This document shows positions 19,500 to 27,996 of a DNA stretch of 54,309 bases, piece after piece (the first letter of the stretch is position 1; each line of letters begins with the position of its first letter). Where the stretch lies: positions 1-54,309 of the forward strand of contig MIAY01000002.1 of the NCBI GenBank assembly GCA_001829315.1, in the 5' to 3' direction. The position numbers were made by a program, and so were the translations under genes. Source of the DNA: Spirochaetes bacterium GWE1_32_154 (GTDB lineage: Bacteria; Spirochaetota; GWE2-31-10). The notes under the pieces are model-generated. The model ran no database searches. It had not been told where the DNA came from and saw nothing but the letters and a program-made list of their open reading frames with translations.

Positions 19500-20354
19500 A
19501 TGAGAAAAGCAGTAATTATTTTCGGTATGATTTTCTTTGCAATTACTTTGTTTTGTTCGAGCAAAATGGAAGTTATTTATCCTAATAGAGATGGTATCGG
19601 CGAACAAGCATTTGGGTATCAGCTATTAAAATTAATTTTACCCAAAATAGATAAAGAGTATAGTGTAAAATTAGCTCCGGAATCATCAAATCAGGATAGA
19701 GCATTAGCTTTATTAGAAAATGGCACATACTCAGTTGTGGATACAGGGATCGGTCCCGATTTTGAAAATAGATTTGATGCTATCTATATTCCTATTGATA
19801 TGGGTCTTACCGGGTGGAGAATATTTATTATTAATAAAAATCAAAAAAATGATTTTGAAAAAATTAAAACACTGGAACAATTAAGAAATAAAAAAGCAGG
19901 TCAAGGAACAGGGTGGACAGATGGTTTAATAATAGAAAAATCAGGAATTACTGTATTAACTGCGCCAAATGTAGAGAATTTAGTACTAATGGTAAGTGGA
20001 GATAGATTTGATTTTTTTCCTTTAGGTGTTAATGAAACACATGGTTTTTTAAAAGAATATGGTAGGGATCTTCCTAATTTAATGGTTGAAGAAACTTTAG
20101 TTTTAGCATATCCTTTTGCAAGACTATTTTATGTTAAAAAAGGAAATGTTAATTTACATAAAGATATTCAGTTAGGATTAGAGAAATCATATGGAGATGG
20201 TAGTTTTAAAAAGTTCATAGAGGAACATCCGTTTTTTCAGGAAGGATTAAGAAAATCTGATCTAAAAAATAGAACTATTATTAGAATAGACAATCCATTT
20301 ATGACTGAAAAATTTAAAAAAATAGATTCTAAATGGTGGTATAAAATAGAATAA
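19500..20354 (+). CDS. Extracytoplasmic solute-binding protein (family 3-like)
   Basis: This 284-residue protein has a signal peptide with a possible lipobox (LFCSS, Cys19). Two alpha/beta lobes follow, in the pattern of amino-acid-type periplasmic binding proteins (for example LEQLRNKKAGQGTGWTDG, then a hinge near 150-200). No ABC permease or ATPase is beside it. It could instead be a sensor-associated binding protein working with the cyclase pair 82 bases upstream, but this is inference. GGGAGAG precedes the ATG. The ligand cannot be told from sequence. Confidence 0.6.
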   Translation: MRKAVIIFGMIFFAITLFCSSKMEVIYPNRDGIGEQAFGYQLLKLILPKIDKEYSVKLAPESSNQDRALALLENGTYSVVDTGIGPDFENRFDAIYIPIDMGLTGWRIFIINKNQKNDFEKIKTLEQLRNKKAGQGTGWTDGLIIEKSGITVLTAPNVENLVLMVSGDRFDFFPLGVNETHGFLKEYGRDLPNLMVEETLVLAYPFARLFYVKKGNVNLHKDIQLGLEKSYGDGSFKKFIEEHPFFQEGLRKSDLKNRTIIRIDNPFMTEKFKKIDSKWWYKIE

Positions 20355-20664
20355 ATGGAACTCTCAAAATATACCAGATTATAAATTCACTTATAATAAT
20401 TTTTATTCATCCGACAAATAGATTTTAAAAAAAGAAAGTAAAAATATAGATGGCTTTTTTAATCAAATAAATGATTTTTACAATGAATATAATGGTAAAG
20501 AGTATCCGGATTCAGAGATGTATTATACTGATATAATTGTAACTTATAACCAGGATTACGGATATCCCGAGAGTTGGTACTATAAATATCATTGTCCTGA
20601 AAATTTACAAGTGGATGGAAATTTCAGTTATAGTTTAACAAAATTTGATGTGACAAGTGATTAA
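20350..20664 (+). pseudogene. Broken DUF6174-like exported protein
   Basis: One reading frame runs through 20350-20664 but has no start codon and contains an in-frame TAG at 20419-20421. Upstream of the stop it reads PDYKFTYNNFY. Downstream it ends with IIVTYNQDYGYPESWYYKY and FSYSLTKFDV, which resembles the GYPxSI...YxVSNF ending of DUF6174 lipoproteins. Its head is missing because the frame begins inside the end of the preceding gene. I read this as a truncated, decaying gene. The family call rests on memory of the motif. Confidence 0.45.
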
Positions 20665-20775
20665 TTTGGTTTTCTAATAGATTCGTAGATAAAGAATAGA
20701 ACACGGATCAGGAGTTGTAATTTGTGTAAATCCGTCGAATTAGTGTTTTATAGATTATTTTGAGAGAGAGTAATC

Positions 20776-21888
20776 ATGAATAAGTATTTTCTATTAGGAT
20801 TTATGCTAATTTTTTTCATTGCGTGTATTAACGATTCTGAAAAAGGTGCTGAGAATGATACCCCGCGATCGTTTCTAATGGGATTCACTCCCTGGCCACA
20901 TAACGCAACAGAGGAAGCTGTCAACTGGACATATGAGAAAACTAATGAAAATGGTGATATTATCTCACATCATATAGAACAGGGTGTGCCATGGCCTGAA
21001 GCATACAACGGTATTTCATTTTCCGCTGAGTTTCAAACAGAGATTGATTCGCGAATCTTACGTTATCGTGCAGGTAAAAAAGTTTTGTTATCTGTTTCTC
21101 CGTTAAATATGGAACGCAATGGGTTGGCATTCTACCGCGGATCCTCAGAAAGTATGGTTTTACCATCACCCTGGGATAGTTATGCACTGAACAGCAGTGA
21201 GGTTAAGTCCGCTTTTTTTAATTATGTAGAAAGAATGGTTTTATCGTTTCAGCCGGATTATCTTATTATCGGTGTTGAGGTAAATCTGCTTATTCGTAAT
21301 AATCCGTCTTTATGGAAACCTTATGTTGAATTGCATGATGATGTTTATATTCGCTTGAAAAAAAAATATCCTGATTTATCTGTCGGTGTTTCAGTTTTCT
21401 GCGTACCGTTCTTTCCCGAATGGTCACCTGGTGACGATATTGTATCACAGCTTTCCGGGCTTACTGATCTTGAAAATACATCAGATTTTATTGCATTCTC
21501 GGTTCATCCGTTTATGAGTTCGTTAACAGCTGAATCATTTCCTGAGGATTACTTGAAAACATTATTTGCGATGACAGACAAGCCCGTCGCTGTTTCTGAA
21601 AGCAGTTATCCTGCACAAAACTGGAAAACAATAACTGAACCAATTATTGAATTTAATGGGACTCCGGAAAAACAGAACGCTTTTCTTTCCAGTTTGCTTG
21701 TAGAATCAAATAACGCAGATGCTCTTTTTGTAATCTGGTTTTCAATACATGACTATGACGCACTTTGGGAGGGATTACTGAATAAAAACCCTTTAGCACT
21801 TGTATGGCGTGACACGGGTTTGTTCGATGAGTCAGGAAACGGTCGAATATCATTAGCGCTATGGCAATCGTGGTATAAAAAGAAATGA
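20776..21888 (+). CDS. Glycosidase-like TIM-barrel lipoprotein
   Basis: This 370-residue lipoprotein (signal ending FFIAC, Cys17) has the look of a clan GH-A glycosidase. YLIIGVEVNL (Glu near 169) would sit at the acid/base strand and PVAVSESSYP (Glu near 274) at the nucleophile strand. They are separated by FSVHPFMS and followed by FVIWFSIHDYD. This is the GH53/arabinogalactanase-like order, but overall identity is unclear. TGAGAGAG precedes the ATG. An extracytoplasmic sugar-cleaving role is inferred. Confidence 0.55.
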   Translation: MNKYFLLGFMLIFFIACINDSEKGAENDTPRSFLMGFTPWPHNATEEAVNWTYEKTNENGDIISHHIEQGVPWPEAYNGISFSAEFQTEIDSRILRYRAGKKVLLSVSPLNMERNGLAFYRGSSESMVLPSPWDSYALNSSEVKSAFFNYVERMVLSFQPDYLIIGVEVNLLIRNNPSLWKPYVELHDDVYIRLKKKYPDLSVGVSVFCVPFFPEWSPGDDIVSQLSGLTDLENTSDFIAFSVHPFMSSLTAESFPEDYLKTLFAMTDKPVAVSESSYPAQNWKTITEPIIEFNGTPEKQNAFLSSLLVESNNADALFVIWFSIHDYDALWEGLLNKNPLALVWRDTGLFDESGNGRISLALWQSWYKKK

Positions 21889-21941
21889 TTATAAATTAGA
21901 TACCGGTCTTATCAATGCAGCAAAGTATTTAAGCAGTATAA

Positions 21942-22023
21942 TTGAATAGATGAGAGTAAATTATATATTCTCGAGGCTTTTACAGAAATACTCTTTTTAT
22001 CTTGAAGTTTTGCATGAGGTTCA
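21942..22023 (+). repeat. Dispersed palindromic repeat, copy A, with promoter-like sequence
   Basis: Positions 21973-22023 match, over about 51 bases, the reverse complement of 35876-35926. The middle 17 bases (AAATACTCTTTTTATCT) are identical and 17 of the next 21 agree. Just upstream lie TTGAAT (21942-21947), 16 bases and TATATT (21964-21969). The hairpin arms of this copy are decayed. See copy B at 35876-35959. Confidence 0.5.
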
Positions 22024-22030
22024 TTACTTT

Positions 22031-22113
22031 AAGATTTACTGATTAAAGGATTTTTCTATTTCTCGTTATAATTTGATTTAAATTTTCATTTATCATTCCA
22101 AAAACTTATATCC
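22031..22113 (-). pseudogene. Remnant of a second PHP-domain phosphoesterase gene
   Basis: This stretch closely matches plus-strand 23899-23981 inside the intact PHP gene on the same strand. Translated on the minus strand it reads INENLNQIITRNRKIL, then a TAA stop, then SVNL. The intact protein has INENLNRIITKNRELLESVNL at the same place. Both the protein-level conservation and the stop codon show a decayed partial duplicate, not chance. Confidence 0.65.
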
Positions 22114-22152
22114 TAATTATCATTAATTAGATCAAAATTATTTTTTCAATTC

Positions 22153-23319
22153 CTATAATGAATCTCTAATTATCCGGTCGTAAATAGAACCCCAGCTGAC
22201 AACATTCATTTTATTTCTTGTCATGTTTTCACTTCCGCCGTAGATGAGGTACATACGTCCCTCATCGTTTCCGGTGAGTTCTGTCCAGTACCTTAGTCCG
22301 TCAAAAAACTTCTCATGGATTGTCTCACTTGATTTTATTTCAACTCCATATTGTTTGTTGCCGTAATCGACAATCAGGTCAATTTTTTTCTGATGATTAT
22401 CACGATAGAAATATAAACTATACGGTTCGCCATAGTTGAAATTTATTTTTACAAACTCATTGATTATGAATGTTTCAAAAAGATTGCCTTTCAGAAAGTG
22501 ATAATCAATTTCTTCTTTTTTTCTGATGCCAAGTAAACTGCAGACAAGCCCGGTATCTGTAAAATATATTTTGGGATTTTTGACAATCCTTTTATTATAG
22601 TTCTTGTGAAAAGGTTTTAATTTATAAATCAGGAAACTTGCTTCCATAACGGATATCCATTCCTTAATTGTGTTATGTGAAACTCCGCATTCATCACCGA
22701 TAGCATTGGTATTTAATTCCTGCCCTGTCCGACCAGCCAGAATACGTATGAATTTCATGAATAGATCAAGTTTTGATATATGTTTAATTTGCCGTATATC
22801 TTTTTCTATATATGTTTCAATGTAGTTTTTATAAAAAACCTCAGGACGGATTCCCTGATCGTATATTCTGGGATATGCACCCTTAAAAATTAATTCCTTC
22901 CACTCCAGTTTAAATTCAGATAATTCTTGTAAAGAAAAAGGGAGGAGTTTAGTTATACCAACTCTTCCGGCGAGAGACTGACTAATTTGTTCCATAAGGA
23001 AGAAATTATGTGAACCTGTTATAACTATACCACCTTTTATAGGTAATCCGTCAACATGGGTTTGCAAATATGACATAAGATGCGGGACACGTTGAATCTC
23101 GTCAAAGATTACATTTTTACTGTACCGGTTGAGAAAACCACGAGGGTCGTTTATTGCAAAATCACGATAATCTATATCCTCAAGAGATACATACTCATAA
23201 GAAGGAAAAACCTTTTTTGCTAATGTCGTTTTTCCTGACTGTCTTGGCCCTAGTATTGCAATAATAGGGAATTCGTTCTTAAGAATATTAATATCCTGTT
23301 CAATTTGTCTGTTTATCAT
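22153..23319 (-). CDS. AAA-type ATP-binding protein with DUF4143 domain
   Basis: This 388-residue protein has Walker A GPRQSGKTT (about 24-32), Walker B NVIFDEIQ and ITGSHNF, the AAA_14 pattern, followed by the C-terminal DUF4143 domain (about 200-330). A PD-(D/E)xK-like segment, IDLIVDYGNKQYGVEIKSS, lies near the end. These proteins are widespread orphan ATPases of unknown function and often lie in variable regions. There is no Shine-Dalgarno sequence, and the -10 of a TTGACA promoter ends eight bases before the ATG, so the mRNA may be leaderless. Two further family members lie at 33751 and 44065. Confidence 0.85.
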   Translation of the reverse strand: MINRQIEQDINILKNEFPIIAILGPRQSGKTTLAKKVFPSYEYVSLEDIDYRDFAINDPRGFLNRYSKNVIFDEIQRVPHLMSYLQTHVDGLPIKGGIVITGSHNFFLMEQISQSLAGRVGITKLLPFSLQELSEFKLEWKELIFKGAYPRIYDQGIRPEVFYKNYIETYIEKDIRQIKHISKLDLFMKFIRILAGRTGQELNTNAIGDECGVSHNTIKEWISVMEASFLIYKLKPFHKNYNKRIVKNPKIYFTDTGLVCSLLGIRKKEEIDYHFLKGNLFETFIINEFVKINFNYGEPYSLYFYRDNHQKKIDLIVDYGNKQYGVEIKSSETIHEKFFDGLRYWTELTGNDEGRMYLIYGGSENMTRNKMNVVSWGSIYDRIIRDSL

Positions 23320-23326
23320 AGTAGAT

Positions 23327-23376
23327 ATAGTATGTTATTTTTGTACATATTGTCAATGGTAATTACAATTTGTACA
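23327..23376 (-). promoter_or_regulatory. Promoter with inverted-repeat operator for the DUF4143 ATPase
   Basis: On the minus strand TTGACA (plus 23351-23356), 18 bases and TACTAT (plus 23327-23332) form a promoter. TGTACATATTG (23342-23352) and CAATTTGTACA (23366-23376) are inverted arms matching at ten of eleven positions and straddle the -35. Autoregulation or a dedicated repressor is likely. Confidence 0.55.
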
Positions 23377-23379
23377 GTA

Positions 23380-24237
23380 TTATGTATCAAATAAGTTTCC
23401 TGTTTTTAACAGTTCTTGAGTTACGTGCATTTCACCGAGATTTGATTCACCAAAACTACCATGACAATCTGAACCGGATGTAATTAATAAATCATGTTCA
23501 TGACACAATTCTACACAAGTTTTAGTAATTTCATCATTATGTTGAGGATAATAACATTCTATACCGTCTATTCCATTATTGATTATTTTTTTGATTTCTT
23601 CCTTAAATTCTAAAACTGAGTTCTTTTTTACAGTCTTACCCGGATGTGCAAGTATTGCTTTACCTCCCGCATCGTGAATTAAAGTACAAATTTCCTTCAT
23701 AAAAGGGAAATTCGCAGATGAATACAAGTAATTATATTTTGAATAGAATCGTAATCCATCTGTTAAATCTTCTACTAAACCCTTTTCGAGTAAATAATGT
23801 AAAGCTTTCCATCCGCCTTTTCTTTTGTCGTAATTAAATAATTCATAATCACTTATTGTTACTTGAGGATATTCCTTTTCAATTTTTGTTATTAATCTAA
23901 GATTTACTGATTCCAGGAGTTCTCTATTTTTTGTTATAATTCGATTTAAATTTTCATTTATCGTATCAAATCCATATCCAAGTATATGATAATTTATATT
24001 GTTAAAAATTACATCGAGCTCTACACCGGATAAACATTTTATACCATAATCCATTCTTTCAGATAACTTCAGTAATTCTAATGAACCAGCTATACTATTA
24101 TGATCTGTAATTGCTATATATTTGACATTTTTGCTTAGGGCAGTTTCAATAATTTCTTCTGGTGACATAGTTCCATCTGAATAATAAGAATGAATATGCA
24201 TATCAATATATTTATTTTTGACTATAGTGATGATCAT
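23380..24237 (-). CDS. PHP-domain phosphoesterase
   Basis: This 285-residue metal-dependent phosphoesterase shows the PHP motifs in order: DMHIHSYYSDG near the N-terminus, AITDHNSI, SGVELDV, LAHPGKT and SGSDCHG. It resembles the TrpH/YciV group, which acts on nucleotide 3',5'-bisphosphates or short RNAs, but the substrate is not certain. ATG 24237 overlaps the GNAT stop codon as ATGA, with GGGTGA five bases upstream. The longer frame to 24264 is not supported. A partial decayed copy of this gene lies at 22031-22113. Confidence 0.85.
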   Translation of the reverse strand: MIITIVKNKYIDMHIHSYYSDGTMSPEEIIETALSKNVKYIAITDHNSIAGSLELLKLSERMDYGIKCLSGVELDVIFNNINYHILGYGFDTINENLNRIITKNRELLESVNLRLITKIEKEYPQVTISDYELFNYDKRKGGWKALHYLLEKGLVEDLTDGLRFYSKYNYLYSSANFPFMKEICTLIHDAGGKAILAHPGKTVKKNSVLEFKEEIKKIINNGIDGIECYYPQHNDEITKTCVELCHEHDLLITSGSDCHGSFGESNLGEMHVTQELLKTGNLFDT

Positions 24238-24650
24238 TTTTTCACCCATATATTCATACCGCACCCCATTCTGTCATTCGGGCGTTTTATAAACCCGAAT
24301 TTTTCATAAAACATTTCTTTTCCTGTAGCAGCCATTAGACCAACTATGCTGTTATTAACTGAGTTATTTTCAATATAATTCATCACATGCTGCATAATGG
24401 TTTTTCCAATTCCTTTCCCGCGGTAGGCTTCCAGTACGATAATATCCTGTATATAGAAAACCATTTTACCGTCACCGATAACTCTGCCCATTCCAATCGG
24501 GTTTTTGTTAAAATATGCAGTTATTATAAAAAGCGAATTTTTTAATCCCGCTTCAATTTCTTCCGTTGTATAACTTGACCATCCAATTTGTGTTCTTAAA
24601 AAATGATAATGTTCAGCATTCATCATTCCGCATTCATAACTTACTTTCAT
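24234..24650 (-). CDS. GNAT family N-acetyltransferase
   Basis: This 138-residue acetyltransferase has the acetyl-CoA pyrophosphate-binding motif RGKGIGKTIM (about 77-86), preceded by FYIQDIIVLEAY and followed by FYEKFGF near the end, as in small-molecule GNAT enzymes. The substrate is unknown. ATG 24650 has GGAG six bases upstream, and an upstream TTG at 24662 is part of the ribosome binding region. It is translationally coupled to the PHP gene. Confidence 0.88.
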   Translation of the reverse strand: MKVSYECGMMNAEHYHFLRTQIGWSSYTTEEIEAGLKNSLFIITAYFNKNPIGMGRVIGDGKMVFYIQDIIVLEAYRGKGIGKTIMQHVMNYIENNSVNNSIVGLMAATGKEMFYEKFGFIKRPNDRMGCGMNIWVKK

Positions 24651-24844
24651 TATATGCTCCAATAGTAGTGGCAGGGAAGAAATAGTATATGTAAATCATA
24701 CAATGAAGTCAATATTTTTGTAAAAAACCGTCAGTTAGTCAGTAGTTTTTTTTGAATATTATAAATATATGTTATACTCCGTAACGTAATGAAAGACCGG
24801 AATTTCTATCCGGCACTATTAATTGTATGAATTATAAGGACACA

Positions 24845-26638
24845 ATGCCTGGATCTATAAGAGTAAAAATATACATCTATTTAATTATAGTTACCATTAT
24901 CCCGATTTTTTTTATGGGACTGATTTTCACGTCTTTCTACAGGCAGAAACTTGAACACCAGTTGCTTGATGTTCAAAAGAATACTTTGATGACATTAAAA
25001 AAAGATATTATAGACAGGCATATTCAGGATATGAAAAAACTTTTAATTGCATTGGCTGATGAAAAAGACCTGTATAGAGTATTTGACGATGTTACAGTGA
25101 AACAGAGAATTACTGAAAAATGGGAGTTTTCGAGAAAAATATTTCCTGAAAGAGAATGGATTTACTATGGAAATAATCATAATCAGTTGTTTGTTATCCC
25201 TGAGTGGAAACCGCCCGTAGGATATGAAGTTTCCACAAGACCCTGGTATAAAACCGGTAAAGAGTCCGGGACTATACAATGGACATATCCATATAATGAG
25301 TATATTTCGGGTGATCTGGTTCTTTCAGCGACTATTGGTATAAAAAATGCCAATAATCAGTACACTGGAGTATTGTCACTCGATACAACTGCATTTGAAT
25401 TTTTAAAACTACTTCAGACTCACAGTCTTTTTGACTCGGAGAAAATCATTATTTTGTCTGACGCAGGTGATGCGGTAAGTATCAGCGGTAAAGATTCCAC
25501 TCTCACAAATCAGACAAAAAATTTTGACTGGAAAAATATTCTGAACAATGATAACACAAAAGATATAATTACAATACAAACTACAGATTATTATTATTCC
25601 ATCATTTCTTTACCTGAAATCAATCTGTTTGTTGTTAGCCTTTTACCCGCTCATGTACTTAATGAAAAAACTAATCATGTTTTTCTTCTATTATATTTAA
25701 CTCTATTAATTGGTCTATTTATAGCCACAGGTTTCGGATTTGTTTTATCAAAATATTTAATTACAAACGTTTTGAAACTTAATAATTATATTAATCAAGC
25801 AGTAAATCATAACTTTCCGGTTAAAAATGTCGTACGAGGAAATGATGAGTTTCATACAATTAATACGAATTTGAATTTTTTATTACAGACAATAAAAAAT
25901 CAGATCGATGAGCTGAAGCAAATGAATATAATGCTTGAGGAGAGTCTTGAAAATAAAGAGAAACTAATTGCATTACGAACGTCTCTTTTGCATATATACA
26001 GTCACAACGGCAATTCACCCATCACCTATTTATATAATACCTCAAAGGATTTGCTATATACAGAAAATACTGCAGATAATAGAATGCTGTTTACCGCATC
26101 AAAAGAATTAAAATCACTTAATGAAAATCTTATGACGTATTTAAAACTTGAAGATGGAATAAAGGGCAGTTACAAAGACATAGTTTGCTTATCTGAAATA
26201 ACAGAAATGATGGTTAATAATTACGAAATGATGTGTGAGTTTAAAGATATAACACTTATGTATAATTCATTAGAAATAAGCGACGTGGTAAGCAGTTATT
26301 TTTTTATAAAAATTCTACTTGAAAATCTCATTGATAATGCTGTTAAATATTCATATCCGGGTAGCTCTATAAAAATAAATATTTACACTGAAAATGATAC
26401 CATAATCTGGGAAATCATTGACGGAGGACCGGGTTTTACATTAAAAGATAAAACAATGCTCTATAAAAAATTTCAAACGTTGTCTGCAAAACCTACAAAT
26501 GGAGAATCATCAACCGGATTAGGTATGTATTTAGTCAAACAATTATCGGATTATCTGAAAGTAGATCTTTCATTGGTAAATAATCCGGATGAAACAGGAG
26601 CATATTTCAGATTAGCATTTAATCAAAATAAATTCTGA
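24845..26638 (+). CDS. Sensor histidine kinase with dCache sensor
   Basis: This 597-residue kinase has a membrane helix (about 9-31), a dCache periplasmic domain (about 35-270, with STRPWYK and SGDLVLSATIG), a second membrane helix (about 277-300), a HAMP-like linker and a kinase core. The N box is LLENLIDNAVKYS, with DGGPGFT and GLGMYLVKQL. The H box reads SHNGNSPI with His387, where most kinases have SHELRTPL, so it is an unusual HisKA variant. ATG 24845 has AAGGA four bases upstream and is preferred to ATG 24827. The cognate regulator follows at 54 bases. Confidence 0.87.
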   Translation: MPGSIRVKIYIYLIIVTIIPIFFMGLIFTSFYRQKLEHQLLDVQKNTLMTLKKDIIDRHIQDMKKLLIALADEKDLYRVFDDVTVKQRITEKWEFSRKIFPEREWIYYGNNHNQLFVIPEWKPPVGYEVSTRPWYKTGKESGTIQWTYPYNEYISGDLVLSATIGIKNANNQYTGVLSLDTTAFEFLKLLQTHSLFDSEKIIILSDAGDAVSISGKDSTLTNQTKNFDWKNILNNDNTKDIITIQTTDYYYSIISLPEINLFVVSLLPAHVLNEKTNHVFLLLYLTLLIGLFIATGFGFVLSKYLITNVLKLNNYINQAVNHNFPVKNVVRGNDEFHTINTNLNFLLQTIKNQIDELKQMNIMLEESLENKEKLIALRTSLLHIYSHNGNSPITYLYNTSKDLLYTENTADNRMLFTASKELKSLNENLMTYLKLEDGIKGSYKDIVCLSEITEMMVNNYEMMCEFKDITLMYNSLEISDVVSSYFFIKILLENLIDNAVKYSYPGSSIKINIYTENDTIIWEIIDGGPGFTLKDKTMLYKKFQTLSAKPTNGESSTGLGMYLVKQLSDYLKVDLSLVNNPDETGAYFRLAFNQNKF

Positions 26639-26679
26639 TATTTAAGATTTATTTAACATTGAAATACTACAGTAACGGT

Positions 26680-26694
26680 AAGGAGTAAAGTATT
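26680..26694 (+). promoter_or_regulatory. Shine-Dalgarno and AUU start codon of the response regulator
   Basis: AAGGAG (26680-26685) is spaced six bases from ATT (26692-26694). An in-frame TAA (26686-26688) lies between them, so the frame cannot begin further upstream. No ATG, GTG or TTG occurs in frame until 26746, which would delete the first receiver strand. Confidence 0.6.
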
Positions 26695-27387
26695 AACTCA
26701 AACACTATTCTGGTAATTGAAGACAGTGCTTTTATTCGGGCAAGTATGGTAAAAGCTTTAAAAAATGCCAATTATACTGTTATCGAAGCTACATCAGGTA
26801 AAGAAGGCATATCGCAATTAAAAAATAATCTTGCAGATCTCATTGTACTTGATTTAAATCTTGGCGATATGCATGGATCAGATATTCTAAGAAATCTTCG
26901 TAAGCAGAATATTTATACACCGGTAATTATTGTTTCAACAATTAACGAGATTGATACTAAGCTTGACAGTTTTGATAACGGCTGTGATGATTATTTAACC
27001 AAACCATTTTATATGGAAGAGCTTGTTGCCAGAGTGAAAAGAACTTTACATACTAATAAAAACGAAAGTGCTAAAATATTTAAAGAAAATGTAACCAATG
27101 GACCTTTTATGATAGATCTCATCAGTCATAAGATTTATAAATCAGATACATTTATTGAAGCAGGCAACAAATTATTTAATCTCTTTCTTTATTTTATGCA
27201 GAATCCAGACAGATATTTATCAAAAGAACAAATACATAATCAGGTCTGGGATTCCGATGAAGATTTTAATGATAATACGATATCAGTACATATACATTCA
27301 CTTCGATGTTTAATCGAGAATGATCCGAAGAAGCCTGTGTATCTGAGAACAGCAAAAAATATCGGTTTTATCTTTTCTACTCATTAA
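26692..27387 (+). CDS. OmpR/PhoB-family response regulator, apparent AUU start
   Basis: This 231-residue regulator (counting from ATT 26692) has a receiver domain with acidic pair Glu10-Asp11 (LVIEDS), phospho-acceptor Asp54 (IVLDLNL), IVST and Lys104 (LTKPF). A winged-helix DNA-binding domain follows (about 140-228, with TISVHIHSLR and RTAKNIGFIF). The ATG at 26746 would remove strand beta-1 and the acidic pocket, so the true start must be upstream. ATT at ideal distance from AAGGAG is the best candidate, and CTG 26710 is second. It pairs with the kinase upstream and may control the exported-protein genes from 27523. Confidence 0.85.
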   Translation: MNSNTILVIEDSAFIRASMVKALKNANYTVIEATSGKEGISQLKNNLADLIVLDLNLGDMHGSDILRNLRKQNIYTPVIIVSTINEIDTKLDSFDNGCDDYLTKPFYMEELVARVKRTLHTNKNESAKIFKENVTNGPFMIDLISHKIYKSDTFIEAGNKLFNLFLYFMQNPDRYLSKEQIHNQVWDSDEDFNDNTISVHIHSLRCLIENDPKKPVYLRTAKNIGFIFSTH

Positions 27388-27522
27388 TCAAAGCTATAAA
27401 ATGTCTATATTTTACAAAATTATTTAAACAATTAATATTTAATTAATATTCATTATTTAATATATACAATAGGGAGGTATAGTCAGAATTTTTACATATT
27501 TAAATTAAATCAGGAGTAAAGA

Positions 27523-27996
27523 GTGAAAAGAAATTTGTTAATAATCTTAGTTGGAGTGAGTATTTTAGGTTGTTCTTTTAATGATTCAGCAAAAAATACT
27601 AATGTTAATGATATAAAAAATGTAAAAAATGTAACTATACGAAGTGGCTCTCAAGTAACAAAATATCAAGTTAATTCCCACAATTTAATCACCAGCAGTT
27701 CTTATCAGAACACGTATGGTGCTGTTAACTCAAGATCATATCTATATGATGACACAAAAGAGTTGAACACTATCATAAAAGAAAATTCGGTTACAGGCCG
27801 GGATTACTTTTATATCACAACAGTGAAAAACAGAAGTAATAATCAGATAACTCAAAAAATTAAAAGCACCAGCGATTCAAGAGGTACAAAAAAGGAACTT
27901 ACTGTTAATTATATCTATGATGATAACGGAAAGTTGCTTGGAATGATACAAACTGATGCTAATGGGAACGTTATTGCCAAAGGAGTGAACAATTGA
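27523..27996 (+). CDS. Small lipoprotein with YD-like repeats
   Basis: This 157-residue lipoprotein has its signal ending SILGC (Cys17). The mature part contains two short stretches like YD repeats (SYLYDDTKELNTI and YIYDDNGKLLGMIQTDANGNV). The start is GTG with AGGAG six bases upstream. It is the first gene of a four-gene set of exported proteins. The function is unknown. Surface exposure in complex with the next three products is a guess from their shared location and signals. Confidence 0.7.
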   Translation: MKRNLLIILVGVSILGCSFNDSAKNTNVNDIKNVKNVTIRSGSQVTKYQVNSHNLITSSSYQNTYGAVNSRSYLYDDTKELNTIIKENSVTGRDYFYITTVKNRSNNQITQKIKSTSDSRGTKKELTVNYIYDDNGKLLGMIQTDANGNVIAKGVNN

